64,000 nt of DNA from Aulostomus chinensis (lineage: Eukaryota > Chordata > Actinopteri > Syngnathiformes > Aulostomidae), in NCBI GenBank assembly GCA_037954235.1, contig JBBMOA010000015.1, forward strand, positions 5,877,001 to 5,941,000, read 5' to 3'. Below, one piece after another: positions 34,130 through 47,107 of the stretch (within the stretch, counting starts at the first letter, position 1; each line of letters opens with the position of its first letter). The notes beneath the pieces were generated by a model, which saw only the letters and a program-made list of their open reading frames with translations, did no database searches and was not told the DNA's origin. The position numbers and the translations under genes are program-made.

Positions 34130-35149
34130 GAAACCCAAAACATCAACCCACATGAGCCTGGATATTGGATTTAACTTGGGGACAATAAACAGAAAAGGCT
34201 GATGTACCGTTCGAAGGCTGTATTGTCAGATAAATAACCTGAGGGTTCTACCAACACCCTGAATGCTGGTACAACCCTTAGGTGCAGTTTACATGGCAGG
34301 ATGACAATAGCCGTGTCTTGCAAGTTACTGAAAACTATGATCAAACTAATTTCCACTGTTTAAACAATACAATTGTAGGAGGAAAAAAAAAAAACCCTGT
34401 TAGGCCAAAGCACCTTTTATTATTGGTATTGCGTGTTTTCAAATGAAACATTACGCAGCATTTTATCATCACAGTTTCAAGATAACTTTAACAGTACACT
34501 TGGTACACACTCGTTGTGAAAATGGAGAAATGAGCTATGTAAATTTCCCCCCAGAGGTCCGAACCTCTTTTTCTGCACTATGTAATTTGAGCTGGGAATT
34601 TTCAGAGCGAAACAGTACAGGGTGTTTAAGGAGGAAGCAAAAGGAGAAACCGCTCCTTTCTGCTGCTAGTTACTCAGTCAGTGCTGCGCTAGCCATTAGC
34701 AACTGCAGTTAAAACACCTGCGCAACTTCCGTGTGTCCAGATCGATGGTTACAGCAATGATGTCAATCACAGACACCATAGTCCTAATCGAGCCAAAAGG
34801 TTTTTATGTCATGTTAAAACTGTTCCTCTCTGCTCCAGTCTTGTTTTCAAAATGAGACATTTACTCAAAATCCTAGTATTGTGGTATCCCTGGTTAAATC
34901 AAGGCTAAAGAACAAAAAAAAACCTGGGAGAATAAAAGTCGGCACCCGCCAACACAACCGAGTTGTGGCATGGCGCACACCTCCGCAGGTTAGCGAGTAT
35001 TGTTTGGAGGTGAAATGTTTAAATCTTCCAGGTTCCAGGCACCAAGATGAAGCCCATCTTTGCCTGTGGGCCTCCAAAGGTGAATGAGTTTAGCTGGAGT
35101 CTGACTCACCCTCTGGAACCAGAAAACTGGCTCTGCTCAGGCCAATACT

Positions 35150-36350
35150 CAGTCACTGCGGTCAGAGAGACAGCCTGCCAGCCGGGCAGGCAACCAGTCC
35201 TTCAGTCAGCCTGCCAGTTCAGACTTCTCTTGTCATTTCGGTGAGGTCAGCCAAGCAGCCATCAAGTCAGTCAATACAGTCAGACACTTGGCATGAAACA
35301 TGTGGTAAGAGATGGACCAGTCAAACAGTCATTGTGCTGTTTGGATGGATACCAGCCAACAGGACAAGGGAAAAAAAAGTTACGTCCTTCCCGTCACTCA
35401 GATTGTCAGATGTCAATTTAGCAACGCAGCAAACAAGGCAGTTATTCTTTTAAGTGATTAATGAGGCATTCTTTGACCATGCCACATACTGTGGTGATGA
35501 GAGGGCAGAGGGTTCTTATTTTCATTCAACCACTCATTGACCCTTTACCCATCTATTCAGTCTGTCAGGGTTTGGCCAAGCAGTCCACAAATGAGCCACC
35601 CGTGCAAGCGGTTAGCCAGTCAGCCAGCAGGCCTTAAATTTGTTGAGTAACAGTCCCACTGACCCAGTCAAGTGGTTAAGAGGAAGAACGTTTAAGCTTG
35701 GGTAATGGCAACAAAGCTTGGTTTTCATTAAGATGTGCAGCAAATGAGCTAATTAGTGAGGTCACCAATCACCAGTGTGGCAACCAGTCCATTAAATGGT
35801 GGGCTAATGGTCTGCAACCAGCAACTTGATCAGCCAATCAGTGACTCAATCAACCAAGCATGGATCATTCAGAAAACTGTGGTAAAAGAAACACTGAGTG
35901 AACCCTGCCAGAAATGAGAATGTATTATTATGCTGTATTTTATTTGCCATTACAGCTTTACAGTCTCACTGAGAAGTTTACACAGCCCTTCACCCACGAT
36001 AGAGATCAAAAGTTATTTTTCCCTATAACATGTTATTAGATTTGTCATGGGGGCCTACCAGATACAAGCACAAGGGCCCAATTTGGCTCTGTAGCCCATA
36101 CTTTAAGAAATACAGTTCTCATATTCACTCGCTCATCCAGCCAAAAGCCGCCAAATCAGCTTGTGGTGGGAAATACACCCACTGACCCTGCATAACAATG
36201 TGGTGATGAGTTTATACGAGTGAATTTGGCTTTAGCTGCAGTGCAGCTCTGATCATCCATCAACGGATCAATAAATCACAGCTCTAGTTAGCAAGCCATG
36301 GTTTCACCAGTCCAGTAAATTAATTAATCCATTCGCTCAGCAGTTCTTTC
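35150..36350. repeat. Cryptic degenerate CAGTC/CCAGC-rich region
   Basis: The words CCAGTC, GTCAGCC, AGTCAGTC, CAGTCA and CCAATCAG recur far above expectation (for example around 35170-35340, 35565-35680, 35775-35860 and 36120-36310). There is no exact unit. It looks like an old, decayed simple or tandem repeat. Confidence 0.4.
36050..36118 (-). mobile_element. Possible hAT-like terminal remnant
   Basis: On the minus strand it reads AACTGTATTTCTTAAAGTAT, then GGGCTACAGAGCCAAATTGG. This is like the CAGTGTTTCTTAAAGTGTGGG-type ends of vertebrate hAT elements. Only one end is visible. Confidence 0.35.
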
Positions 36351-37448
36351 AGTGAGGTTGCGTTTCTTTTCCCACGTGCCTCCGAGCTGTGTGTCCTGGG
36401 TGGAGAGGGAGGCGAAAGGCTCGGGGGCCCACTTAGAAACATCTGAAGTTGCTCAACTTCAAGATCCACCTCATATATTTTATCATCTCATGTATCTGTC
36501 ATCGAATTTTGGAGATACTGCGGGTTTTTGTTAGTTTTATTTCCTTTTTTTTTTTATCTGTGCTGTACATACAGCATCACGCCTGTCTGACCTGGAAGAA
36601 GCATCCCTCCTCTGTGGTTCTCCCTGAGGTTTCTCCCATTTTCTCCCAGAGGGACTTTTTTAGAGAATAGATGTTCTGAGGCCAAAGGGTGTTGTAACGT
36701 ATAGAGAAGTCCCTGAGGAAAACTCTGTGACAAAATTTTACTTGGCTTGATTTTGACATGAGTTAGTAAGGTACCATCAGTCAACCTCTAATTGCTTAGA
36801 CACCGAGGGTAAAGAAGAACACGAGACTGCGATGTTTGACTGGACCAGCCAGCGACATCTGGCGGCGAGGGACCCCGGTTTCTAGACGGCTCAGTTGCAA
36901 GAATCTCAGCTGTTTGAAATTCTGTAGGACAGAATATACATGAATTCACGACATGATAATGTACTCAACAGACGAAGGCCAGCTGCACTAAACTGTTCAG
37001 TAAATGTACCTCACAGTCGTGGCGTCTGTGGCAATGTATACGGTTCCTCGTCCGTAAATCATTTGTTCATGCATTGAAAAGACTTCTATTCATCCGACCC
37101 ATCTGCCCTTCGTGTGGGCAGCAATTCCCAGAATTCACTTTATAAGTACGTGCAAATAAGCCTGAGCGTGTTTCATTCATCTGACTGAAAGCAGTAAAGA
37201 CATGTATAAAAAGCCACCAACAAACATGCGTCAGTGTGGAACCTATTAGTCTACGACCCACTGACCCTGTGCATGACGAGGCTGATGATGCTGCTTCTAC
37301 TCATCTCTCTATCTGATAAAGTGCTGTTTTGGAAAACGCACAGGGTATCTTTGGGGAATTTCCAGATGTTGCTGAGGAAATTTTAAGAACAAGCATAAAC
37401 CTTTTAAATGTGAGTACATGTAGTTTCAACAGCAGGACTTGAGTGAAA

Positions 37449-37469
37449 ACACACACACACACACACACA
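37449..37469. repeat. (CA)10 microsatellite
   Basis: A short CA run. Confidence 0.9.
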
Positions 37470-38516
37470 GTGCGTGCTGTACTACTGTACTGGTGGACAA
37501 GGCTGCAGCTGGGTCAAGCGGTTAGACTCCCTCAGGAGCCTTCAGACGTCTAACCACCACTTTTCTCCCTCTTCTTTCACTGTTTTCCTTTTGTTTTGTG
37601 TGTCACTGGTGTTTTATATTATGTTCTGACCTTTAGGGAGCTGTTTGTCTACATCACAAACATTTAGGGAGAAAAGGAAATGTCACTTTATTCCAAGGTA
37701 TCTAACTTTCTTTCCCCACGACATGAAAGGTCAGAGTATGTGATCAAACCACTCTCTCGCTCATGATTGACAGTGATGGTTTACCATATGATCTTCAAGC
37801 ATGCCCAAGTTTGATTCGTCTTTTTTTCTTCGAAATGCTTCTAAAAACACGATGGTAAAAGTGCAATAAAACCACACGAACCCCATAATGAAATACTCAT
37901 CCATGATTTCAGTGAAGACAACACCGGAATCTAATGTTGCATGGTAGATTTCTGAAAACTGCAGCCAAGCATGATAGCGATTGTGTGGAGACGGTGTGTG
38001 TGATTTAACAAACCAATAACTCAGCCCGTTGAGACGTGATTCACTCTTGGAAAATAATGATTTTTTTTTTATGATGTTTCAACAGTACGACTATGGACTA
38101 ATTAAGTTTAGAACACACAAAACAATCTACAATACTTAGAAAAACATCCTTGCTTAGGTTTGAAGGACTGTTACTGAAAAATCCTCCAACTCAATCTTTC
38201 CTACCAGACGTCACCGCATTACCACATTTGCTCTTGTCCGAAGTGTTGATATGAAACATATTTGTGGCTAAAAAAAATGTGTATCAAAATGCCAACATTT
38301 TATATTGGTGACCGAACAGTCCAAACTTTATTAAACTCACAACTTGACAGGAGCCTTGAAGCAAAAATGTCAAGGTCAACTTTTTAAGCTTTGAATATGG
38401 CTTTGCTATTACATGGCATTTAGACTCTCTTCCATCTCAGATATCCAGCCATTTTTTTCCCTCCTTTCCATCTCTCTATCATCTTACCACCCTCAGGCTT
38501 TCTTCAGTCCAGTATA

Positions 38517-38532
38517 TGTGTGTGTGCGTGTG

Positions 38533-38569
<37 letters not shown>

Positions 38570-38590
38570 ACGTGCATGTGTGCATACGCA
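38517..38590. repeat. (GT)n array with CG/CA interruptions
   Basis: 74 bp ending in GCACGTGCATGTGTGCATACG. Confidence 0.93.
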
Positions 38591-40035
38591 TGTCACCGAG
38601 TCATAGAAGTCGATGACCTGCTGCAACATCTCTTCACCTATGGTGTGCTTGTGTATCAGAGCGTGTGTGTCTATGTGCTGTAAACATGCACTTGCATCTG
38701 TAACACTACCCCCTTTGATTGATAACAACCCATCTTTCTCCATTTATGATGCTCAATGTGAATCAATCTTTTCAAATTGTTTTGGGCGGCACCGTCTTTC
38801 CATTTCATTCCAACTCAATCAGTTTTACTGGGAGAGGTCCAGGGCAATTATAATTTTCCTGCAGCCTGAACCTGCCAAGTGCTTGGTTCTTAGTCCTGCA
38901 CAAAAACATCTCAAACAAATGATCTACTCAGCAGTTTGAATTGACATCTCTAATGTAATGTGTTGTAATGTGTTCAGTGTTTGGGCACTGTCAACCTGTC
39001 ATAACACATGCTACCTAATAGTCGGACTGGACATTGGATGGAGTTGTCATCTGTCTGTCTGTTGTGTTTGATGCAGTTGCTACTTCTTGCAGTCATGCGC
39101 ATACAAATGCATCAGGAGAAAACCACACCTGCAGGTGACGCATTCAACAAAATGCCCAGATGTGGATGTGGCTGAGATGTGGAACAACATCTCTGTTTTC
39201 ATCTGATGAGGGATTTGCCTTGTAGATCTTTTTGTCAGAAGAACTGGTTGTCTTTTCTGGCAGTTCCGCAGTGTGTAGCACGATCTCAGTGTTGCATCTT
39301 CCTATCCCTCTGAACAGGTCTGAAAGCTTGTTGATGTAAGATTCATGTCACTTTGATGCATATTTGTTTTGCATACCACACACAGCTGCCGGAAACCAAT
39401 TATTTAAAGTATCCTAAATGTCAAACTTTGGTTTGTCTCTTAGGCAAATGACTGTATTTCCCTAAGTTAAGGAGGTCATTTAAAATGTGACCAAAAATTC
39501 ACAACATCAAATTAACTGACACATGTCGTGTACATAGCGTTTCATAGGTACATAATATATCAGAACAATTGCATTTGCATCTTAAAAGATATCCTGTGGA
39601 CGGACCTGACGAAGCATGAACTCATTCGTGGTACAAGTCAGCATCATGATGTAGTTACTTCATTGAATTTGACAAAACTTGATGCATTCAGTGTAAAGGT
39701 TCCCACTAGCAACCTAGCTTGGGTTGGTTGTTGCTTGTTGTAGCGAGGGGGACTCTGTAAATAGCAGCATGTAAAAAAGAAAACATGAAGGGGCGGAGCT
39801 CAAGTGATGGTTAACGCTACCGACCCTCGCTGGAGGATCTTTAAATTCCCATCCCTAAAAGAAATGGTGAAGGCCTCAAAATGGTTTTAAGCTTAATTTG
39901 TGTCCTTGGCTAAGATGAGGCTTTCACGGTGCTGATGTCAGGTCACGGTGGTAACCATAGCACTCACATCATCATACAACATCATTATTGTCAAGTTATT
40001 TAGCTGCTTTCAAATTTTCAGCAAAGAGGAAACAA

Positions 40036-40048
40036 CCCCCCCCCCCCC
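40036..40048. repeat. Poly(C) 13
   Basis: A homopolymer run. Confidence 0.88.
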
Positions 40049-43000
40049 AAAAGCCAAAGTGATTAAATATGAGGAAACCACATGCCAATCAGTCCAAACG
40101 GATTTAACTCAACTGTAACAACTCTTACAAAGATGTTTAAGAAAGACTGCCAGTCAAATCCAAGCCCTCAGAGTGGCCAGCGTTCTCTCGTGTCTCCAAA
40201 TATGTGTATCTCCGATTTCGAGTCTGGTACGGGTCAGTTCAACTATTCGAAGGAAAATGATTACTCAGGACTTTCTTGCAACACATATGGGAATAGTTAA
40301 GGGCAAACACTTAGAGGTCAAGGGGTTTCCCCTAACATCATCCAGAGGAAATCCTTATGATGACTTAATGCAACTCATCCCTCCATGAGAATTTGGGGGC
40401 AACCTTAGCCTAAGTGGGTTTATGCAACCAGACACAGACCTGCAAGTTCCATCACTGATGTTTCCCAACGTCCCAATACAGTTACCTGAGCTTTGCATCT
40501 CATGAATCAAATTAAAAAACAAACAAACTACAAGCTCAGTTCTTTTTGTCCAGTGGCATACAAACCACTGTGCTAAGGAGTTTGACCGTGTGGCGTTCTC
40601 TGTAGCAGTAGCTTTACACACCGCCGCGCAGAGAGCCAACGTGTTTAACCAAACCACAAACAACGGGTTCTCATTCACAGAGTCGACCACCAGTCCTAGC
40701 AGGAAAAAATGAAGCAATAAATAAAATAACAGGTATCTCATTTCTTTTAGTTTGTGAAAAGGAGCAGATCTCTTCATGTGAATGTGTAATTATTTCCCTC
40801 TCCAGTTCGCCGTTGTCTTTGGGGACCAAGGTTTGTTGAGTCGCTGCCAAAGCTCAGTTCACTGTCTGCACATAGCCAATGTTATGCAACGGCTAATTAC
40901 TTCCACTCGGCCCTTACAAAACCATGGAGAAAGAGAGAAAGAGGAAAAGAGGGGGACAAAATAAAGGAAGAGGAGGCGAGATATCTTGAAAGAGATGAAG
41001 GGCAGACGGTGAAGAAAGAGAGAGGAATGAAAGTATTGACAGTAAACTAATACAGGGAGACAGCTAGAGAATGAAAGACCATCTTCCTCCTCTCCCTGCG
41101 GTGTTTTGGTAAGAAGAGGCACAGAAAACATCAAACCATAATGACCTCTTCACCATCCACCACAACAGTTTTACTGAAAATCATGCCGCAGCAGCCAAAT
41201 ATGGTCCAAAGAGAGAGAAAGAAAAATATGGAAGAGGAATGTTGTCAAAGGCAGACGGGCCCGCAGCCCTTTTCCTCTCCAACAATTTTTCAAGATGATG
41301 TCATTATTCGTTTGAAAAAAAAAAAAATTGAGGGAGAAAAATTTGTCTGTGCCTCCGGCTTAACTAGAGCAAAAAGAAGAGAAGAAGGTGAGAGAGGAAG
41401 GATGGAGAGAGGAGGAGGAGGAGAAGGAGGAAGGATATAATTAACGGAAAAATGAAAATAATCTGGCATAAAAGGAAAAGAGTGAGGGGATACCAACCTG
41501 AAATCCCACTTTTACTGTGTAATTAGCTCCTATTTTAGAGATTAATCCTACTAATTTAAGCCAAAATACATATTTATTTTCTTCTTTTTAAAAAGCAACC
41601 ATCCCCAACAAGTTTCTTTGCAACATATTTCTCTTTACCTCACAATTAATGTGATGAAAAGGAGTTGTCCTTCTCCAGTTATCCTAAGTATTGACAGCTG
41701 TCATTCACACTATTAATTACTCAAATTGAATTTTGTAGATCAGCGATCGCCAGTTTGAGGATAACACACAACCCATTGAGAGGTACACTGGCTGTCACTC
41801 ATAAATATAGATTCTTTTCTGAGTTTCTTTCCATCACAACCCAAAAGAGCCTTCCTGCTACCCTGTACTGGTGCACCAGAAAGCTAAGCACTGTAGTGTC
41901 TGGGTCCATAACACTATCCAGAGGCAGTTTAAGCGATGAAGCGGATGTGAAAAGTGAATGGCTGTGAGCGGCAGTCGGGTTGATGCCAGGCTCACTCAGC
42001 CTGGTGAGTTTCACTGGTCCCTCTCTTCATCAACTCTGTCTGAATGCTTTCCGTTTCCAAAGAGTTTGCTGTGATTCGATCATAACAAACGGATCAAATA
42101 TAGTGCCGTGAAGTACTGCATCATAACGTCTTTCCAACGGACGACAGGCAAACAACTTGGAAAATGGTTGTTTTCTGAATGGAGTTTGATATATCATCAG
42201 CATTAAAGTTTACACTGGCGCAAACGGGAGTAGGCTGAGTTGTCCTCAACTAAAGGAGATGTGAACTTTGAGTGAAAACATGTGGAGTGAACATAGACTG
42301 AGCTTCGTACACATGCCCTGTCTTTGAAGGTGATTTCTGTCTCACTGGTACCTGACACGTTCCGCTCTCTACCAACGTAGCGTTGTGTTCGCGGAGGCTT
42401 GTAATTCGCATGAAGGTTAGTTTAGCCGTTCCTCCTTTGGTTGCATCCAATACTCTGCTTTAACTCCATTTTTACAAGGTTTTGTTGCTTGAAATTAAAT
42501 TGTTCCGCGTTAAATCTTGGATACCTTTAGAATCTACTCTACACCCGGGGAAGCCTAGAGGATTTCTCTTGATCTACAAATCGTTTCAAGTCTATCAACC
42601 CGTTTTTTTTTCTCTCTCTCTCTCTCTGGAGACCAAACGATGGGTGAATGACTGAAGCAGATACCTGCGGACTGTTAGCTTGTTACTCTGCAAGACCTGT
42701 CCGCATTTCTATGGTTTGTGCATTACCATCATGCATTAAAGAAGAAATTTTCTCGGCCCCTGAGTTCCCAAAAAACACTTTAAAATCAGATGCAGACCAT
42801 CAGCTAAGCATTTTCAAGCTACGCAACTAATTAAGCCAAGTCGAGATGTATTGCTCTTACTTGTGAAGAACTTTTTTTTTTTAACTATTTCTCAGCAGTG
42901 ATGAAAAGAAAACTATCTGTGTGTGAATGAAGTTCGCTGCCGCTCTTTCTGCCTGACCACATGGATCAAATAATCTCAAGTATCTCTGGCAAGTCAAGTC

Positions 43001-43501
43001 AAAGCTACAAAAAAAAAAAAGGAGCAAGAAAAAGAAAAGAAGTCGTGAGAGAGATGGAGCGGCGCAAAGAAGACAAATGAGTGAAAACAGATTAACAAAC
43101 CGCTGTCAGGGGTGTTAACACCAAGCATCAGCTCAGTCACACTTACTCACTCACGCCTCCTCCCCTCTATCTCCCCCATCTATCTATTATCACTCCATTT
43201 CAGCATATCACTTTATCATTTTATCACATACCAGATAATAGGTAAGCTCTCATTCATCCAACCATCCTCATCTATCTTGGCGGTTTCTCTCCCAATCTGC
43301 TCATCCATCTTCAGTCTGTTAGCTCCATACTGTTTGCGTGTGTGCATATGTCACATCGTCATTCAGATATGAACCTACAGTATTAGATACTCTAAACGGT
43401 ACCAAAGCTCATTCATCCTTTCAAATCTTGGAAACATAGAAGACGGTCCAGATCCAGACCAAGACCAAGATCTAGATCCAGTTTCAGATTCCAGGTCCAG
43501 T

Positions 43502-43739
43502 CTTTTACACATGCACAGTAGTGATTATGAATTTGTACAGGAAGTAACTGCAAACTGCGGGTGACCTATTGTATCTGAACACATCCCACACGGACCCAGA
43601 CTGAAGCCGCCGCCGCCGCCGCCGCTGATGCTGTTGCTAAACTGTGTCGACTTCCTCCGCATCTGCTTTTCTCCAGGCAGATTTTTTAAAAAAAGAACAG
43701 AACATTTAACCAAATTTCAATAATTTGCCAGTCTCCTGA
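43502..43739 (+). repeat. Direct duplication, copy 1 (with GCC array)
   Basis: It opens CTTTTACACATGCACAGTAG and contains GGTGACCTATTGTATCTGAA, (GCC)6 at about 43606-43624, GCTGTTGCTAAACTGTGT and CTCCAGGCAGATT. It closes CAATAATTTGCCAGTCTCCT. Copy 2 lies about 774 bp downstream in the same orientation. Confidence 0.9.
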
Positions 43740-44275
43740 ATGACTCATTCATATTTTTCTTCCACAGTGAACTGCACTTGTATTTGGACACTGAAGATTC
43801 TCTCCTTCTAAAACACTCCATCCACACAATCTCATGTGTTACAGCTGTTGCGTTGTTTCCATGAATTATTTTTAACCTTAGCCTGATTTTTTTTTTTTTT
43901 TAAGCGTGGCTTTTAACACAATTTTGTTGCTGCTGCTAAAACCATGAAATGTAGCCGAGCAAAACATCTTTATCGCCGCGACTTTCGGTTTCCTTTCCAG
44001 GGATGTGCATGTCAGATAACCTGCAGCTTACGGCGTTGATTCAAAGCAGAAGCATAAATTAGCCTGAAGCAAGTGTGAAAAAGAAAAGGACCTCGCATAT
44101 TAACTTTTACAACAGTAATATTAAATGCATGCTAATCTAAAGCCATCAGCATCAGTAGCTTTTTGGCGTATATGTACACAATAATACTCTCCTCCTGCAA
44201 AGGGAAGCTGTGGTCAGCGTCTATCAGAATCAAAGCAGCTGCATATCAGCCTGTATTTATGGTCAACGAAAGGAC

Positions 44276-44508
44276 TCTTACACATGCACAATAGTGATTA
44301 TGAATTAAAACTGGAAGTCACGCCAAACTGCAGGTGACCTATTGTATCTGAACACATCCCATGTAAACCCAGACCGAAGCCGCCGCCGCCGCCGCCGCTG
44401 CTGCTGTTGCTAAACTGTGTTGACTTCTCCTGCATTTCTCCAGGCAGATTAAAAAAAAAAAAAGAACAGAACATTTAACCATATTTCAATAATTTGCCTG
44501 TCTCCTGA
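44276..44508 (+). repeat. Direct duplication, copy 2 (with GCC array)
   Basis: It has the same order of words as copy 1, including the GCC array (44379-44398), GCTGTTGCTAAACTGTGT and the closing CAATAATTTGCCTGTCTCCT, with scattered substitutions and small indels. Sequence outside the two copies does not match, so the duplicated unit is about 235 bp. Confidence 0.9.
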
Positions 44509-44524
44509 TGTGAATGTATGGTTA

Positions 44525-44525
<1 letters not shown>

Positions 44526-44577
<52 letters not shown>
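44526..44577. repeat. (GT)26 microsatellite
   Basis: A pure GT run just after duplication copy 2. Confidence 0.97.
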
Positions 44578-44578
<1 letters not shown>

Positions 44579-44720
44579 CCTCCCAGTATGACATGTCTGT
44601 GTAACAGGCATTACCAGGCAGTCTGAGCATTTTCATTAGACGATAGAGCGCCAAACAAACCACATGGGTATGCGAAGCAGCTGCAGTGGTACGAGAGATC
44701 CACAACACCCTACCAGGGTG

Positions 44721-44770
<50 letters not shown>
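44721..44770. repeat. (AG)24 microsatellite
   Basis: A near-pure AG run; a (GT)14 run follows at 44859-44887. Confidence 0.96.
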
Positions 44771-44771
<1 letters not shown>

Positions 44772-45428
44772 AAGCTTGGCCAGACTGATCTACAGTACGT
44801 GTGTCGATAGAAGTGGGTCGAAGGGCACGCCTGCACACATCTGCCCACCAGCTTGGGTCTGTGTGTGTGTGTGTGTGTGTGTGTGTAGGAATGACAGTAG
44901 AGAGCAGAAAGCCAGTTTTGGGTGCTTTTAAATGTCTGTGTGTACTGTAGGTGTGTGCGTGTTATCCATTAAGAAAATACAACGCTAATAATTACAATTA
45001 CAGCCTCTCTCCCTCTCTCGCTCTCTTTTTTTTCATTGCAAATGTGAATGAATGTGCAACAGCTGTGTAACTTTTCAAACCGCTTGTTGCTTTTTTCAAG
45101 AGTAAATTTAATTTTCAGGGTTTTATCTCCTTTTGTGGCAGAATCTAGAATTTCACAACTGTTTCCAAAACCAACTTTCGTCATGGAAAACAAATGTTCA
45201 AACCTCGTAACTTTTCCAAGATCATTGTGACCGTGGGAAATCTGCTCTCTGCTTTATGTATGTGCAACACAGCGTGCTGCGGCCAGAGGCTTAAGAGCTT
45301 TTGAATCACTATTAAAACAGTCGGTGAAACTTTCTGTGTTATTGTGAAATGATAAGTGTTCATTTGCGTTGACTCCACATTCAGTGATTAAAAAGCTATT
45401 ACAGAGATGATGTTGGTGTGTGTCCTAC

Positions 45429-45586
45429 CTGACCACAGGCTCCGGAATGGCCTCTAGGTTGGCAGGGACCTGCACTCCCTTCTCCCACTCTTGTCTCCAG
45501 GGATCCGACAGCACGTAGAAGTCGTCCAGGCCGAGCTGGGCCGAGTCTGGCAGCTTCATGGCCGTGATGAAGTCAGTGCGAAACAC
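45429..45586 (-). CDS. jade2: JADE2 upstream coding exon: N-terminal DPWRQEWEKGVQVP segment
   Basis: This 158-bp exon starts in phase 0 with VFRTDFITAMKLPDSAQ, then LDDFYVLSDPWRQEWEKGVQ and VPANLEAIPEPVV, and ends with AG of a split Arg codon completed at 9169. DPWRQEWEKGVQVP is diagnostic of JADE proteins. EVFRTDL and EAIPEPVVR fit JADE2; JADE1 has IPQPVAR at this point as I recall it. It is too short for an ordinary ORF filter and is supported by similarity, by splice sites (CCCTTGCAG acceptor, AG|GTAGGA donor) and by phase. It is likely the second coding exon. Confidence 0.94.
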
Positions 45587-46750
45587 CTGCAAGGGTGGAA
45601 AGACAGGAAGTCAGAGCAGAAAGAAAAAAATTAGTAAAATGGCCAAAAACAGACATAAGACATATTTGATCTATTTGTTTTGGGGGCGAAAGATCTGCTT
45701 CTGAGAGGCAGGAGGAGGAGGGAATGAGGTGAGGAGGAGAAGGGGAGGGAGGGAGGACGTCAGATATGGTGAGGCATGTTAGGAATAGAGGAGGAGAGGA
45801 AAGGAGAATAATAATAGGAGTTACAATAAACTATTGGTCTGATTGACAACAGAACAATAAACAACTTTCTTTTGTTTTTGAACATCCATCATCGCTGCCT
45901 GTTGTCTATCAGCAATTATCACATTATAATTGTCAATCATTTGTCAGTTCCACTCAGTGACACCGTCAATCACAGCGCGTCAGGTTGAAACCATTCAGAT
46001 AGGACAGATTCATTTACAATCGGTAACAATCCAGGCAGACGCATGTGATTCATATTAAAAACATGTGTAGCACACGTACACGGGGTGAGCTTGTAAATGA
46101 TACCCGTCAGACATTTAAACAGATGCAGACACAACATTTATCACTCCGGTTTAATGCTGAAAGAGTGCCTGCTGCAAGTTTATTAAAAACAGGAAAGAGC
46201 ATCATAGGTTCAAATACGTGACTCAAGCAGGTGATCCAGCAGCACCGCTGTCCTCACTGGGGATCGAGATGAAAATCAAATAGCATTTATATTCACTGAC
46301 ATTAAAGACAGGTTGAACGAACCCTAATAACTGCTCAGTTCCCAACGAGGGAATCAGAGAATATCGATGCACGAGGACAATAGAGGCTTCTTACAATAAC
46401 TCATAATGGGATATGATTAAAATACTTTGCTCCAATAAATGTATATTACATATGTATATTTACTATATACTGCAGGACAATTCATCAGTGATACATCACA
46501 ATATCTGTAAAACTGCAAAAGAAAAATGGGACCAGTTCATTTGCCTTTTACATCGATGTTTGTCCAGGCTCGCACAGTAATATAAAAGTGTATATGCAGT
46601 GTGAACAGACAACCCAACTGTGATTCCCTCCATGCTGATAGAGGACTGCGTAATGGTCTGAGGAGAGGATCTGCTGAATATTGTGATCTCACAGCGAAGT
46701 TGAAATAAAATGTTTCGGACAGAAAATATCACTGTTTCATGCCACTCGAC

Positions 46751-46900
46751 ATTTGTGGGAAATTTCGTCCTTGTGAGCTCGTGAATTCTTGATTTTTGAT
46801 CAAAAATGTGTTTCCTGCAGTCACAGTGACCTTTGACCAACAAGTTTGAATCAGTTCAAGTGGATATTTGTGCACAATTTCATGTTGCAGGGGCGAGAAT
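46751..46900 (+). repeat. Diverged fish interspersed repeat (GTCACAGTGACC family), copy 3
   Basis: It contains GGAAATTTCGTCCTTGTGAG, then TTTGATCAAAAATGTGTTTC, then AGTCACAGTGACCTTTGACC, then TTGAATCAGTTCAAGTGGAT and ATTTGTGCACAATTT. It is the longest of the three copies in the window. Confidence 0.7.
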
Positions 46901-47107
46901 AGGAGGAAGAACAGGAGAATAGGACATCACCCCCCCAGCTGTTACTGGCACAGAGGCATAAAAAAGCAGGAATTATAGATTTATTTATTCACTGCATTGT
47001 TGTGTCAACCTCACAGAATCTGAGATGAGACTAAACAATATCGTGATTTCTCTCTCTCTCACCCTCTCTCACACACCCACACAAACACACACACACACAG
47101 CTGCAAC

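Larger units (their letters stand above)
9170..45428 (-). other. jade2: jade2 large intron, 36,259 bp
   Basis: It is bounded by a GGTAGGA donor (phase 2) and a TTTTCCAG acceptor. No coding exon was recognised inside on either strand; apparent ORFs are mostly CA/GT or AG repeats read as Cys-Val, Thr-His or Ser-Leu. Stretches where I see nothing specific besides short simple repeats are 9.2-10.4, 12.0-13.0, 18.2-20.2, 21.8-24.3, 25.3-26.2, 26.7-28.0, 29.0-30.3, 31.4-33.6, 36.4-38.5 and 38.6-43.4 kb. Confidence 0.75.

Noticed and set aside
40355..40777. 140-codon minus-strand ORF
   Set aside because: No recognisable domain, no flanking gene structure, ordinary composition; treated as chance.
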